64,000 nucleotides of DNA from positions 62,001-126,000 of the forward strand of contig JAIVFJ010000167.1 of NCBI GenBank assembly GCA_025765615.1. Reading direction: 5' to 3'. The DNA is from Zopfochytrium polystomum (lineage: Eukaryota > Chytridiomycota > Chytridiomycetes > Chytridiales > Chytridiaceae). Both the position numbers and the translations under genes were made by a program. The first letter of the stretch is position 1; every line of letters begins with the position of its first letter. The notes below the pieces were generated by a model that was not told where the DNA came from, did no database searches, and saw only the letters and a program-made list of their open reading frames with translations. Below, one piece after another: positions 12,286 to 24,907 of the stretch.

Positions 12286-15200
12286 TTATTGTACCCATTG
12301 AGTTAAAACCGGTGCATCACAACCGCAAGCCTGTCGAGTCTTTTGGGAGGCGAAAGCGTCAAAGCTGAATCAACGAGGCAGGCGAGAAGGGGGGAGGGAG
12401 GGGGAGCGAAAACAAGAAAAGACACAAGGTCAGGTACGTACAATGCCCGATTTTGCGAGTCGACGCTGCTCGCAAAATCCCGCAAACGCTTTCGAAATGA
12501 GGACAGCTTTGCTCCGTTCGCCTGGCCCCACTTGACCGGGATTGCCTCGGCAATCTGGAAAACCATGCCAAGAGAGGCATTAGACGTATGGCGAATCGCC
12601 AAAGAAAGGGATTTTACCGCTATTAGTTTGGCTCCAGTTGAGCTGCGATGGAGCATCGCAGTGGGTATTAGGTACTGATCCATAAATCCTTCTATCATTT
12701 GCTTCGCCAGAAAATCGCCTGGAAGAAAACCTTGCAGTCGCATTATGTTTTTAAACAGCTGCAGGAATGGATTTAATCGGCTGGGGAACTGACAGGAGTG
12801 ATGGTCTTACTCGAAGTACTATCCAGAACCAAATCTCAGCCGTGCCCATTTCTAGCCTCATGACACCCGGAATCCCGCTGGAGAAAATCGATTGGAAGTT
12901 CTTGTGAAAGCGGTCCAGCGTTTTCATCACATTTGATTCGACAGCTCCCCGCAACGACTGTTGCATTTTTTCGATCGGAATTAAAAAATGGTCCAAAGAC
13001 TTGCATGCTACGAGAGTACCTTGGCCGCTTTTCCATCAGATTCCAAGTAAGACATTAACACCCTTAAAATGTCTACCAGTCCTTCTGTGTCCGACACATT
13101 AAAGAGGTTGGCAACGTCCACGCATTTAGCCACGTATGGGCAAACGAATTTGGCTACTGTCATCGCCAAAAAAGTCTTTGAAGGCTCAGAATCTTCATTC
13201 AAGGGGCTTTCCCGAATGCTTTGATGCCAATCAGAAGCTTCAAAGTTCCAGGACTGTTCGAGATCGTTAGTGGAATGTTTATTCCATCGCTCTTACAAAC
13301 CTTGTCATTGAACGGGTGAACCCCAACGACGCTGTACTTCACTGACAGCGCTGCCAAATCGGGAAGGGTCAAGTTGGCATATGACCGGACAAAGTCCGAT
13401 TTATAGGTCTTGTTCCACTCGAGAAGCGGTTTCAATGTGGATTCCAAAGAGAGGTAGTCGTCTGATACGTCCGCAAGCAGTTTTTGCTTCTGCCCATCCA
13501 AATGCGCTACAGTTTGTGAGAATCGACATTTAAATGCATCCGCGACTCACTTTTTGTGGCCGCAAAAGACGCAAGTTTAATTTCCATTTCCTCTGGGAAA
13601 ACTGAACGGTAATCCACGTCTTGCGAAAGATTTGCGAGCACATCAATCGGTACAATCTTCAAGAACCGCTGAGAAAACAGCGCTCCTGTACGACGCGACG
13701 TTAATTGTCCAGACAAAACGCCCAAAGTCACGACAGAAGTTGCGTACCTGGTGCAGTCGAACACTCCTGCAAAAGTCGATGAACCATGGAAACATTCAGT
13801 TCAACGAGCTCGCTGTACATCTCAAAGAATCTCTCTTCCAGTTCGTCAAGTTGCGGAAGCTAGTGTATCAAAATGGGTAAGTCAAGCAATTATCTTCAAA
13901 CAAAACAAGTCACCTTTGAATCGAAAAGATTTGCAAGCGAATTAATGTGAACAACAAGACTCTGAAAGTAATCGAATCTGGCAGAAGCATCACTCATGTT
14001 CTTTTCAATCGCCTTTTTCTGGGTCTGAGCGCTTTCGAGTGCAGATTGGGAGCTACGAATGATTGCTTCCGACTGGTCGATTTCTCTATCCAGAGCTTCC
14101 AAAGAAAGTGACAGCGACGCGAACATTTCGTCCACCGATTTGAGCTCGAGCGGTTCCGGCGCTGCCACGATTGGGATCTTCAGAATCGGTACAGCCTAAT
14201 AGTTCGATAATCTTACTGTTCAAGTCATCAAAGACAATGCGCAGTCGGTCCTCCGAGGGCTCGTCGTCGCCACTTCTGCTGTCGTTGCCTTCGTCCATAC
14301 TAGCATCACGGAACAGGTCAGACCGACAAAAGTCCTTGGCACCCACGTGTTTTACTTACACATCATCCAGCTGTTCACGGATCTCTTGCCTTCGAATGGA
14401 CTTGAATTCCTCTTTCGATTTGGCCCCAAAAGCGATCGTGTTACCTTCATACTCATCGAACACTTCGGCCTCGCCCTCTTGTTCTTCTGTGACCAATCGA
14501 GATTCTTTCTCCGGTCGATTCTTCAAGTATGACACGAAGGATATCAGCACACCATCACGAATCACGAAGCAATTACTGCTTGGTACCTCAGCGAGAGCAA
14601 CTTCCTTCGAGGAATCTTTCTGTGCTCCGTTCAACGATATGTAACCGTCATCCGCGCCTTCCGTTCGCTTCTTGTTTTCGCGTATCTTTTTCAACGCATA
14701 GATTTCCGCGGCGTCCAAGATCCTTGTTGCGGGAAGGTCTCCGCCCGCCTCTATTGATTCGGCTGCCGCCACCGCCTCGTCACCGGTCATGATCGCAACT
14801 TCTTCGTTATTGGCACTCTCGTACGGTTTCCGCAGTTGCGCGTTCGCCAGTCGTTTCAGTTCCTCCGGAGTATACAAAGGGGATGACGGCGCCGCAGACG
14901 GGTGGATCATGTCCGATATGTCAATGAATCCGCGGCTCAGCGATTTCCGAACTGTCGCCGAGAACGATGAGGAAGGGTTTTTCGAAACAGACGACGAGGA
15001 CTTTTTGATGCGAAACACATCGCCGTCGGCGTCTCCGGCATTATCAAAACTCAGAGCGGCTTTCGCGGGTTTTTCGGCTCGCTTCGCTGACGTTCGAGAC
15101 TTGAACGACACACGCGGTGAGTCGGTCGAAACCGATGGATCGTCGGGGAATGAAGTCCGAGCTGGAGAGGAGGAGGACGACGACGACGAAGACGACGACG

Positions 15201-15441
15201 ATCCGGCATAATTCTTGGCCGATGTAACGTCTGCATTGGTTGATGCCGCGCGATCGCGCTCGTCGCGGCCGCCGCTGCTCTTCTTGTTGTAGCTGTTGTT
15301 GTGTCGATCGTCGTCGTCCTCGTCGTCGTCGACCACAATCGGCACCACCACCCGACCGCGCCCGCTGGAAGCGGCCGCCCCCGCCGATGCGCTGCTGCTG
15401 CTGCTACCTCTCGCACCGTGGCTTTTTCGGACCGAGAACAT
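12286..15441 (-). CDS. PAXBP1/GCFC-like nuclear splicing factor
   Basis: Eleven exons stay in frame: 15441-14360, 14299-14217, 14161-13914, 13859-13748, 13685-13551, 13506-13301, 13253-13062, 12999-12811, 12758-12618, 12554-12442 and 12364-12286, giving 859 residues. The start MFSVRKSHGARG resembles the MFRK start of GCFC proteins. The N-terminal ~250 residues are Ser/Asp-rich and disordered, followed by LYTPEELKRLANAQL and IRRQEIREQLDD. The central coiled coil (RFDYFQSLVVHINSLANLFD) and the C-terminal helical GCFC domain (YKSDFVRSYANLTLPDLAALSV) follow. Family members bind spliceosome-disassembly or transcription factors in the nucleus. The 13062/12999 and 3'-terminal junctions are the least certain. 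Confidence 0.8.
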
Positions 15442-15505
15442 TCCTGTCGTGCTGCTTCGGGCTTGGGTGGCTGGCTGCGGCACTTCTTCAACTGTAACTG
15501 GAAGG

Positions 15506-15577
<72 letters not shown>

Positions 15578-15596
15578 AAGAAAAAGCGTAATAAAA
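15442..15596. promoter_or_regulatory. Shared 155-base divergent promoter with (AAC)n and A33
   Basis: The two start codons (15441 minus, 15597 plus) face away from each other. Between them is an AAC trinucleotide repeat at about 15506-15541 continuing directly into A33 at 15542-15574. Rigid A-tracts exclude nucleosomes in yeasts, so this tract may act as a bidirectional promoter element (inference). Confidence 0.6.
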
Positions 15597-18500
15597 ATGT
15601 CGCCCGCCATCGTGTGCCCCCACCTCGCCCCGCCCGGCGCCGCCAGCGCAGTGCGCGTCCCCTCTCTTCATGACCGCGTCCACAAGGAGGAATGCACGCA
15701 GTGCTTCGACTCTCAGGTTCCCCCCAAACCCTTCACTTTCCCACCTGCAAACGCCCCCCAACTCGAACCAATCTCTCTCCGCCCTGTGCTACTCGCTACT
15801 CGCTTGAAGGACGGCTGAAGCTCTCCTCGACTTGGCCGCGTGACGCGTCCCCCCACCCCCCTCCCAGCCGCTCGCTCGCTCGCTGTGCCCACAAAACGCT
15901 GATCTCCGTTACGCAGGATGGCGAGAACGGAGTGAACGTGTGCCTGACCTGCTTCAACGGAGGATGCATGGGAAACGACGACAGAAACCACTCGTTCCTT
16001 CACTACCAAAACCACAAACACCCTTTCGTGCTCAACATCAGACGCGTTGAGAAGCCCAAGGTTCGATCGCCAGCTTTTTCCAATTTCCCAATGGCTGAAC
16101 GTGTTAGGATGAGTCGCGCCCGCAAAAAATTACAAAGCTGGCCATCGAGGTGGAGTCGGAAGAGGAGAAGTACGATTTCATCGTCAAAGCGTGCTGCTTT
16201 GATTGTGGAGGCGCAGAAATCGATGGATCGCCCGTGAGTCTCTCTCTACGCTACTTTCCCCACAACGAACAAACCATACTTCAGATTAAGAGCGCAATCG
16301 ACGGTGTTCTGAACGCCATGTCGTCCCGCAAAAAGTCTGACGTTCAGGCTTGGCAAGAAGAAATCACCGCCTGCGCCCATACGTCTGAGCTGGCCCAAGG
16401 GCAACCGAAGAGCTTGGGCAGCCACGGTGCGTTTTTGGGTTTTTATATGCCTCCGTGGAACGGCTTCCGGCTAAAGCAGCCCCCCCTTGCGTGGAATCAG
16501 CTCAATGTAAGGACTGTGAGTTGCAAGAGAATCTATGGCTGTGCCTCGTGTGTGGAAATCTTGGATGCGGTCGGCAACAGTACGGAGGCGTGGGCGGAAA
16601 CGGGCACGGTGTGGCTCACTTTGAGCAGACCGGCCACACCGTTTCCTGCAAAATGGGAACAATCACCCCGGAAGGGACGGCAGGTTCGTTTGTTCTGTAC
16701 CGTTCTTGCATCTTCTCGGCTCAGGTGAGCATCCAGACATTTTCTGCTACAAGTGCGAGGATGACCGCTTGGACCCGCATCTTGCTCGGCATCTGCGGAA
16801 CTTTGGAATCAACATTGCAGAACAGCAGAAAACTGAAAAGTCCTTGGCTGAATTGGTAAGGAGGTATTTTTGCGTTCGGGGGTCGCGATTTGATACGTCG
16901 CAACCAGCAATTGGAGCAGAACTTGAAGTTTGATTTTAGCATGGTCACTGAAGACGGAAAGCTGTTTACTCCGCTCTTTGGACCAGGATACACGGGCATT
17001 TCGAACCTCGGAAACACGTAGGTGAACTTGCGTACAATATGCAGTACTCAGACTTGGTTGCAAGCTGTTACATGGCCTCCGTTGTTCAATCCATGTTCCA
17101 TCTCCAAGAATTTCAGTCGCTTTACTTGGAAAGAGGCCAAAAGCACATTGCTGGCTGTCGCCAAGTTCCTGCAGACTGCTATCATTGCCAGATGGCGAAA
17201 ATGGCGGACGGAATATGCAGTGGTCGTTACTCAACCCCAGTGTTTGATGATGAGGGAGAGATTCGCGGTCAAAACGGAATCTCTCCGTCGATGTTCAAGG
17301 CACTTTTGAGCAAAGGGCATGCGGAGTTTTCGTCCATGCGACAGCAGGTGCTATCACTCCCATTTTTTGGGAGTCGAAAGCTAAACCTCCGTGCATCCTG
17401 AATTTTGAAACAGGACGCGCAAGAGTACTTTCAACATTTGCTCAAAACCATTCAGAAGCAAGAACGCGCCAGTGGGCAGGACCCATCGTCCGTCTTCCAG
17501 TTCACCCTTGAGCAAAGACTCCAGTGCGAGAGATGCCGACACGTGCGGTACACACAAGAAAAGGACGTCACAAGTCTGGCTCTCCCTGTTCCAGCCATAA
17601 AAGATGATTCAGGGGCGTATTCTGCCGTGTCGTACGAGAACTGCCTGGGCTCACTGTTTTCCGAGGAGCAGCGGACATTTAACTGCCCCGTCTGCAAGGA
17701 CAAGACTTCTTTGACAACGTAAATTATAATTGCGTGCCTTATTTAGTCTGAAAACGTTCTGATCAAAGTCTACAGTTTGACTCGAATCCGCCAGTTCCCG
17801 AGAGTTCTTGTGACGCCCACCAACCGTTTCGTGATCGGAGCAAACTACGTCATGGAGAAACTCAGTATGTCAACTTTGTCTGTTTCATCTTTCTATCCTT
17901 GAATTCCATCGCTGAATATTCAAACATCAGATGTGGCCATAAAGGCGCCGATGCACCTCGACATTGGTATTTTCCGTGCCCCGCCTCGGTCCTCCGACGA
18001 AACCCCCTTCCCTGAGGGTGCTGATGGTATCAAAGTTGTTCGTCACACGTGGCTAGTTCCAATTGCTCTCTCGTTTCAGACCAAGTCAAATCGGGCCCAG
18101 CCGTTGACGAGAACGCCGTCGATCAGCTCATGGCCATGGGCTTTCCGCGGAATCGGTGTGTGCGTGCCCTCGTCAAGACGGGCAACAACGGACCGGACAT
18201 TGCAATGAATTGGCTCTTTGAGCACATGGAGGACCCAGGTATATTTCGAGGATCAACTTCTTTTCTCTCGCTCCACTCCTATCTTTTCCCCTTCTTTCCC
18301 CCGTTCGCCCAAACTGACGGCTCATCCCATGCAATTGTCGTGGGTCCTCTTTGCAGACATTGACGACCCCATCGAGGAAAGCAAAGGAGGCGGAGGGTCG
18401 AGCGCCGGACCGTCTGAGGAGGCGATCCAGAGCCTTATCGACATGGGATTCTCGAGGGCGCAGGCGAAAAAGGCCATGTCGCAAACGGTAAAATGGGCGG

Positions 18501-18964
18501 GCGGGGTGTTGCTTGCAGTGTGTGTGTGTGTGTTTTTTTTTTGTTTTTTTTTTCTTTTTTTAGTTTTCGGCAAGCCCTCGAACATTCCCCATCACGTATT
18601 GCGTTTTTTCTTCTTTTTTTTTTCTTCACAGGACAACAACATGGAGCGAGCGGTCGATTGGTTGTTCAGCCACATGGACGACATACCCGACGAAGCCGCC
18701 GACGACGGTGCCGCCGGCACGGCAGCGCACGCGAGCGCTCAAGCCGCGTCTGCTGACGATGTGGACGCGCTTCCAGCAAAGTACGAGCTGATCGGGTTCA
18801 TTTCGCACAAAGGCACGTCCGCGCACTGCGGGCACTACGTCGCGCATCTGCGGAAGGGCGACCAGTGGGTCCTGTTCAACGACAACAAGGTCGTTGAGGT
18901 GCCGGACGTGGCCAAGGCCGTGGGCGATGGCTATATTTACATTTACCGCCGTTTGGGCGCTTAG
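15597..18964 (+). CDS. UBP14: Ubiquitin carboxyl-terminal hydrolase, USP5/isopeptidase T type
   Basis: Fourteen exons (15597-15716, 15917-16060, 16108-16233, 16285-16426, 16477-16683, 16725-16855, 16908-17017, 17065-17347, 17414-17718, 17776-17864, 17931-18026, 18080-18238, 18357-18487, 18632-18964) give 791 residues in one frame. It disassembles free polyubiquitin chains. An N-terminal variant zinc finger is followed by a ZnF-UBP domain (ESAQCKDCELQENLWLCLVC, GHGVAHFEQTGH). The catalytic Cys box GNTCYMASVVQSMF is assembled across an intron; the His box is GTSAHCGHYVAHL. Two UBA domains (QLMAMGFPRNR and SLIDMGFSRAQ) lie inside the catalytic domain, as in USP5. Confidence 0.96.
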
Positions 18965-19205
18965 CGCTACTTTTTGCAAGTGTGTGGTGAGAAATAAATC
19001 CGAAGGGATTGAATTTATTACTGGGCTTGTGTTTGGTTGATTTTTTTTTTTTTTTTTTTTTTTGTTGTTTCTCTCCATTTCCCGTTCCAGGGAAAAACCA
19101 TCACACATCCGACAACCAACCTTTCAACGCTGCAACCAAAAAAAAAAAAAAAAAAAAAAAAAACCAATATCGCAAAAAAATGGGACCCCCAACACCACGG
19201 CTGGC
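18965..19205. terminator. Convergent spacer with facing T23 and A26 tracts
   Basis: The deubiquitinase (+) and the Tup1-like gene (-) end on either side. T23 at 19041-19063 and A26 at about 19138-19163 are complementary and about 75 bases apart, so the transcript of either strand could fold into a long A-U stem. An AATAAA-like hexamer lies at 18993-18998. Confidence 0.45.
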
Positions 19206-22200
19206 TCACGCGTTCGGTCCGGCTCCGACTACTCGAGAAGAAAAGACCCTCCAGATCCGTGCCCGGGTATCACCCGATCCCGTGGCAAATAGCGGTTCTG
19301 TCGGAGACAGGGCAACGGAAATTACTGCGGCAAATTCGGAGAGGAGAGGTGGCTTTAGTTACAAGCTCCAGATTGTTGCAAAACTTTGGCCTGCAAAAAG
19401 GAAAGGGGTAATCCCACCTGAATTTCTATGTCCCTGCAGAGCCATCTGCGCCATTGCCTCGCTTCCCACACCGCCGCCGGTTTTGGCGTCCCAAAATGTC
19501 ACGGTCCTGTCTTTGCTCGCGGACACGACAAACTCGATCCCACTGAACCAATCTGCAGCAGCTGCCGCGACACCGTTGGCTACGGACGGATCTTCGCCCG
19601 CTCCAGGTGGTCCAAAAACAGCGCCGAACGGACTGTTCAGGCCGGCGTATCCAACCGACAGGACGAAATCCCGGTGGCCCGCAAATGTCTGGCGGCAGGT
19701 TTTCGTGACAATTGCGGACGGCGGGCTTTGGTAGTGGGGGTGATTCAACGACCCTTGAAGGGCTGCGATCGTGGCGGGGTGAACATCCCAGACCTTGAGG
19801 GTGCGGTCGAGAGAACCAGAGACCACAGTGCGGCCGTTTGGAGAGATTGCGACAGAATATACAGAGTCCTGGTGCCCTTCAAACCGCTCCAGCAAACGAC
19901 CGGTTCGCGCGTCCCAAACTCGCACGGCTCGATCGAGCGAGCCCTAAATTGTTACGACACAATCCAATGGAGCAATGAAAAACGAGGTCAGTTATTTCTA
20001 TCAGTGCCCAGGGTCTCACCGTCACAATGCAGCCAGAGTCAATCGGGCTAACGGCCACACTGGTAACGCCGGCGTCGACAGCGGCGGACGGAGTTTGTTC
20101 ATCCATTCCATTCCCAGATCCCCCTCCCAGCTCATCGTTCACAATTAGGCGGGAAAGTTTGCCCGTGGCCGAATCCCACAAGCGCACGGTGCGATCACCC
20201 GATCCCGAGACAAGCAACGCTCCGTCATATGTCCAGTCAAGTGAATAAACATCTTGCTCGTGTCCACGAAGAATAAATCTTAGCATTGGACTGAATCGAG
20301 CGGATACTCCGTGCGATGTTGTTGTTGCGGCAGAAAGGCTCCCAGTGTCGGATGATTTGCTCTCGTCCCGGCGCTGGTGAGAGGGCGCAAAGAGTTCCCA
20401 AACACGGATTACGTGATCTTCGGCGCCTGCCGCGATCGACCTCGAGTCGGGCGAGAAACAGAGGGAGCGGATGTAGAGATCCACCGCCGCCGGATCACTG
20501 CCGTCTTGCGCCTGGCCGACCAGCGGTTCAGCATGGAGCGTGCACATAAGAGACCCGGATTTCACGTCATACACGTGAATCGCCTTATTGCAACCGCTTG
20601 CCAATAATGCTCCGTCACGGGAAAATTTCACGCAGCAGACCACACTTGCAAATGCGAGAACGGGGAGCCATTAGTGCTCTTGGTGCCTCAGTGGTTTCGA
20701 CTTACCTTGAGTTGTCCAAGCTATGCATTATATCCGCAGTGAGAACTGTACCGTGTCTTCGAGCTCCTTCGCTGCGGGCATTCGACACGACAACAAAATC
20801 AGGCCCCTCCCGTCTCCACGGTGCCAAACCTCCAGCGCTCATCATATTCATGTCAACGTAGCCGGTGACTGGTTGCAGCGATTGCCCAGATTGTCCAGCA
20901 TACGCATCCTCGTTCGCTGGAGGAGGAACGCCCTGTGGCGGTTGCCCGTAATTGGTTTGGGCCGCAGCCGAAGAGTTGGCAGCGGGCCGAGCGGAAGGAT
21001 GCTGTGACTGGGGACTTGGGCCAGATGGTGGAGCAGGGTATGGTTGATTTCCAGATCGCGCCTGATCCGAGGCCTGCTGAGATGGAGTACCAGCTGCGTG
21101 CAAGGGTGGTGGAAGAGGTGGAGCTGGTGCTGGTGTCCCGCGCCCTCCGTTTCCAGATCCTCCCTGGGACGGCTTTCGTTTCGGCTCGGGTTGCGACGGG
21201 GGGGGTGGATTTGAAGCTGTAATGGGCTGCCCATCATGATCCGAGCGCAGTCGCTTTGATGGCTGAACTCCAGCGGCTTGTTCTTCGCGCATTTGAGCTG
21301 CAAGGGAAACTAGTCAGGGGTTGCTGGGAGGAAGTGGCAGCCACCTTCATTGAAAGCTATAACGCGGTCTAATTCTTCGCGTAGACGCTGTATTTCTGCT
21401 TCGTAGTGGGTTTTGATCGTCTGGTGCGCCACCTCAAGGTCACGCAAACTTTGCTGGAGTGCATTAAATTCGGCCATCTGCGCATTATCTGTGAAAGAAG
21501 AAAACTTAGCTGAGCGACATGGGGAGTGGTAACCTTACATTGCTTCTCAGCTTCAACCTTCTTCGCTTTCCACTCAGACACCTCCACACAGGCCGCTTCA
21601 AAGTCTTGACGAATGGCTTCAAAGAAATCCGATAATCGACTTGCAAGCTGAGGCGGAAGTGGGGAGGACTGAGGTGGATTCGGTTCTCTGAGCCCACTCT
21701 GCGTTTGCTGCTTCACAACGGTCGTGGACTGAGATGGGGTCGCCGTCTGATGCGCGGGATTTTGAGAGGACTGGGGCTGAACAGCTAACGGAGCATTGGG
21801 AACACCGGGAGATCCAGGTACACCTTGCAGGCTGTGGTGAGGCGGTAAGTGGGACTGGCTTTGGCGTGTGTAGGACGGCCCCACGGTCTGTTGCTGGTGC
21901 GCCAACCCATCATTGCGCGCAGCACTTGCACCTCCATGGCCAGAGTATGGGCCAGGTTGAGGCTGGTATTGGCCGCGAGGGGACGGAGGCGCGTGGGTTG
22001 CAGGAACCTGTTTCTGAGGCGCGGGAGACGGTAGGTGCTGAGGCTGCTGGGGAGGATGGTTAACTGACTGAGGAGGTTGCGACTGGGGTTGGTGTGAGTG
22101 TGCGTAAGGTGACGGGGGGTGCCCAACGGAATGATGCTGAGAGTGCGGTCCAGGCCCGAGGGATTGCTGCTGAACGTGGCTACCATATCCTGGGGGCTGC

Positions 22201-22647
22201 TGCTGCTGGATCTGCTGAAAATACGCGCCAGAAGGATGCGGGGACTGTGAAGGGTGCGGGGTCGGGGCGGGACTATACTGAGAAGAATATGGCGGGCCCA
22301 TCTGTTGCGAGTGATGAGTGGCAGCAACTGTTTGCTGCTGTTGTGATTGTTGCATCCCAGGATGCTGCTGATGCGACTGGTGGGGGTGACCCTGAAAGTG
22401 CTGCTGCTGCGGTTGGTGCTGTGGCATCATCTGCATATGGTGATGGTGCATCTGATGATGGCCTCGGCCTGAAGACGAGGAAGAGCCTGTCGATGGGGGT
22501 TGTGGGCCGGCCGGAGGCAGCTGGGACGAGACAGACTGCGAAGAGCCGGACTGGTGGTGGTGGAGGTGATGCTGTGGAGGATGCCCATGCTGGGAGTGCT
22601 GGGGGTGCTGAGAGTGATGCTGAGGATGCTGCTGCTGCTGGTGCTGC

Positions 22648-22685
<38 letters not shown>

Positions 22686-22778
22686 CTGCTGTTGCTGAGA
22701 GGGGTGGTGGTGGTGGTGGTGCATCTGAAGCCCGCCAGGACCTGTGCCCGGGTGGTGCGGGCTGGCTGGAGCGTACAT
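19206..22778 (-). CDS. TUP1: Tup1-type WD40 transcriptional corepressor
   Basis: Exons 22778-21539, 21488-21345, 21297-20706, 20644-20020, 19943-19418 and 19324-19206 give 1081 residues. The first ~330 residues are extremely Gln/His/Pro-rich. Next comes the Tup1 tetramerisation helix (LASRLSDFFEAIRQDFEAAC, then YEAEIQRLREELDRVI), a Pro-rich linker, and a WD40 propeller from about residue 659 (VVCCVKFSRDGALLASG, GHEQDVYSLDWTYDG, GSLDRTLKVWD, SGDTRARIWRV). It would act with an Ssn6-like partner in the nucleus, recruited by DNA-binding repressors. It is longer than yeast Tup1 because of the low-complexity N-terminus. Confidence 0.94.
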
Positions 22779-23541
22779 CGCGAAGGGTTGTTGTTGGGGG
22801 GGTGAGCAGTGTACTTTTCGGACACGACTGAGATACCTACGGCCGTCAGTCAGTCAGTAGAGGAAGGATGAATCGAGGACGAGGGCGAGGACGATGAGGA
22901 CGACGAGGGGGAGGTGAGGGGGGGGTTTCGTCAAGGGCGGCCAGCAGCGACGCGTTTTTCCCGGCGTGGTCCTGTGTGTGTGTGTGTGCGATACCGAGCG
23001 ACTGAGCGAGAGACAGAGCGACGAGAGAGAGAGAGAAATACAGACAGACAGACAGGCAGACAGACAGACAGACAGAGAGACAGAGGCATGGACCTGCGAT
23101 GCGGAGAGGAAAAAGCGTAAACTTGGTTGCTTGGACGTCCATGGAGACGGCGACAGACACACGCACAGATGTGGGGGTGAGGGATCGGGAGTTACCAGAT
23201 ACGTGGGACAGGCAGACAGACAAACAGCGTCCGTTAACCGGTCCGGAGACAGAGCTCCATCCAATCCAGCCAGGCGCCCGACAGATAAAGAGACAGGCAA
23301 GCAGCGACCGACAGACGAGGGCACTGTGACAAGACACAGGTTAATTATTTTTCCACCAATCAATCAGTAGACAGATCAACAAACAGACAGACCAACAGAC
23401 AGACAGACAGACAGACAGACAGGCAGGCAGACAGACAGACGCGCGTTAAGGAAAAACAAGCAAAAATAAAATAAATACAAAACAACCATCCATCCATCCA
23501 CATGCACATATATATCGATCACCACACAACACTGACTCTAA
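22779..23541. repeat. Upstream region with CAGA tetranucleotide arrays
   Basis: The 5' side of the Tup1-like gene holds (CAGA)n-type arrays at about 23037-23084 and 23383-23443, TG repeats at 22972-22988 and CATC repeats near 23487-23500. Copies are imperfect and not spaced by unique spacers. No gene is visible. Confidence 0.75.
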
Positions 23542-23614
23542 ATGTCAACCAACAACAACAACAACAATCAACAGCTGGCGGCTGCTGCTGCCTCCTCCCA
23601 GCTTGCCCAGCTCC

Positions 23615-23648
<34 letters not shown>

Positions 23649-24093
23649 TGCCGTCGCCGTGCTCCCACTGCCAGCAGCACTGCCAGCGGAGCCGCAGCCG
23701 CCCGCCGCACTCCGCCTCGGGATGAACCTCAACCCGTTCCTGAACAAGCTGGACGGGGCCCTGACGGAGCCGCCTCCGCAGCAGCAGCCCCAGCCGCACG
23801 GGGGGGTTGGCGGTGGCGGTGGCGGTGGCGGTGGCGGTGGCGGTGGAGTCGCGCACAGGTTGAGGTGGGGCCACGCAATGCGGCCTCGCGGAGGCGGCGG
23901 CGGCGGCGACGAGGATGCACTGGCACACGCAGCGGACGGGGGTGGCGGCGGCGGCGGCAGCGACGGCGATAGCAAGCCGGGCGTCGATGCCGAGGGCAAG
24001 GCGTTTCCGCACCTGTGGTGGACAAAGGAGGGCGAAGGGCGAAGAAGTGACCACCCGCCCGCGCAATTGCAGGATGACAAGAAAGCCGCGTGA
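23542..24093 (+). CDS. Possible low-complexity protein, function unknown
   Basis: A 183-residue open frame consists mostly of Ala, Pro and Gly runs. The only ordered-looking parts are LRLGMNLNPFLNKLDGALTE near residue 58 and a charged C-terminus (FPHLWWTKEGEGRR). It lies opposite equally open GC-rich frames, so it may be chance. No family is recognised. Confidence 0.28.
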
Positions 24094-24333
24094 CCCACCC
24101 CAAGCAAGCAAGGGGTGGTTTTTGTACCAACTGTTTCCGCGTCACTCGCCTACGCGCTTGTGCGTGGGACTTGCTGGCTATGTATGCAATACAACTCGGA
24201 CCAATTTCATTATGCGCATGTCGTTTTTTGGGGATCACCCGCTCGCAGAACAGTCTGGTTCGAGCGGAGAGAGCGCAAAGCTTGAAGAGCAAACGAGGCG
24301 TGGGGAATGGGAGACGGATTGCGGATTTCCTCC

Positions 24334-24756
24334 TTACACCTTGCCCGCACCACCGACCACCCAACGGAGCCTCCTGACGTCCTGCTCTACCTGCTTTCCC
24401 AGCAGCTCCAACGCGATTTGCGTGAGCCATGCATGCTCCAGATCTCCCCCGTCCCGAGCCAGCATGCGGTGTACCGACTCGGCTAACGTGATCTGGCGCA
24501 GCGTGGTCCCCGCGCTTCTTTGGCCAAAGGTGGTGGTGCTGGTGCTGGTGGTGGTGGGCAAATCGGCATGGGCCTCAGTTGCGGAAGTTCTTGCCGTCTG
24601 ACCGAACCCGCCGCCGCCGTTGTGCGCGCTGTGAGTGTCGCGGAGCAGGCGACTGCGGCTGTGCAGGTCCAGCGGCTGCAGGGGCCGAGGCGGAGCCTGA
24701 TGCGGCGGCGTTGGTTCAAAGAAGCGTAGCAGCGTCGTTTGGTGCTTCCCAGACAT
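24334..24756 (-). CDS. Small orphan protein with an N-terminal PIP box
   Basis: A 140-residue frame begins MSGKHQTTLLRFFEPTPP. QTTLLRFF matches the PCNA-interaction consensus (Q-x-x-hydrophobic-x-x-aromatic-aromatic), placed at the extreme N-terminus as in MSH6 and UNG2. The middle is low complexity. The C-terminal 60 residues look helical (QITLAESVHRMLARDGG, LLGKQVEQDVRRLR). The rest matches no family I recognise. Its start lies 151 bases from the divergent LST2-like gene. Further 3' exons are possible. A role at the replication or repair fork is inference from the motif only. Confidence 0.45.
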   Translation of the reverse strand: MSGKHQTTLLRFFEPTPPHQAPPRPLQPLDLHSRSRLLRDTHSAHNGGGGFGQTARTSATEAHADLPTTTSTSTTTFGQRSAGTTLRQITLAESVHRMLARDGGDLEHAWLTQIALELLGKQVEQDVRRLRWVVGGAGKV

Positions 24757-24907
24757 TATCGATGGGAATGAATCCGACCTGGTCCAGACAATTTTTAGGC
24801 ACTCTGCTAATAGTGTTGTGGCTCACTAAATAAATACCCCGTAGCACACACACACTCATCATATCACCTCACCACCACCACCCGCAGGAGACCACCCGAC
24901 AGATACG

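Noticed and set aside
18626..19108. Minus-strand frame over the last deubiquitinase exon
   Set aside because: Antisense shadow; the plus strand encodes the catalytic His box and UBA domain.
23037..23443. CAGA arrays considered as a CRISPR-like or minisatellite array
   Set aside because: Units are 4 bases without unique spacers; these are simple microsatellites in a eukaryote.
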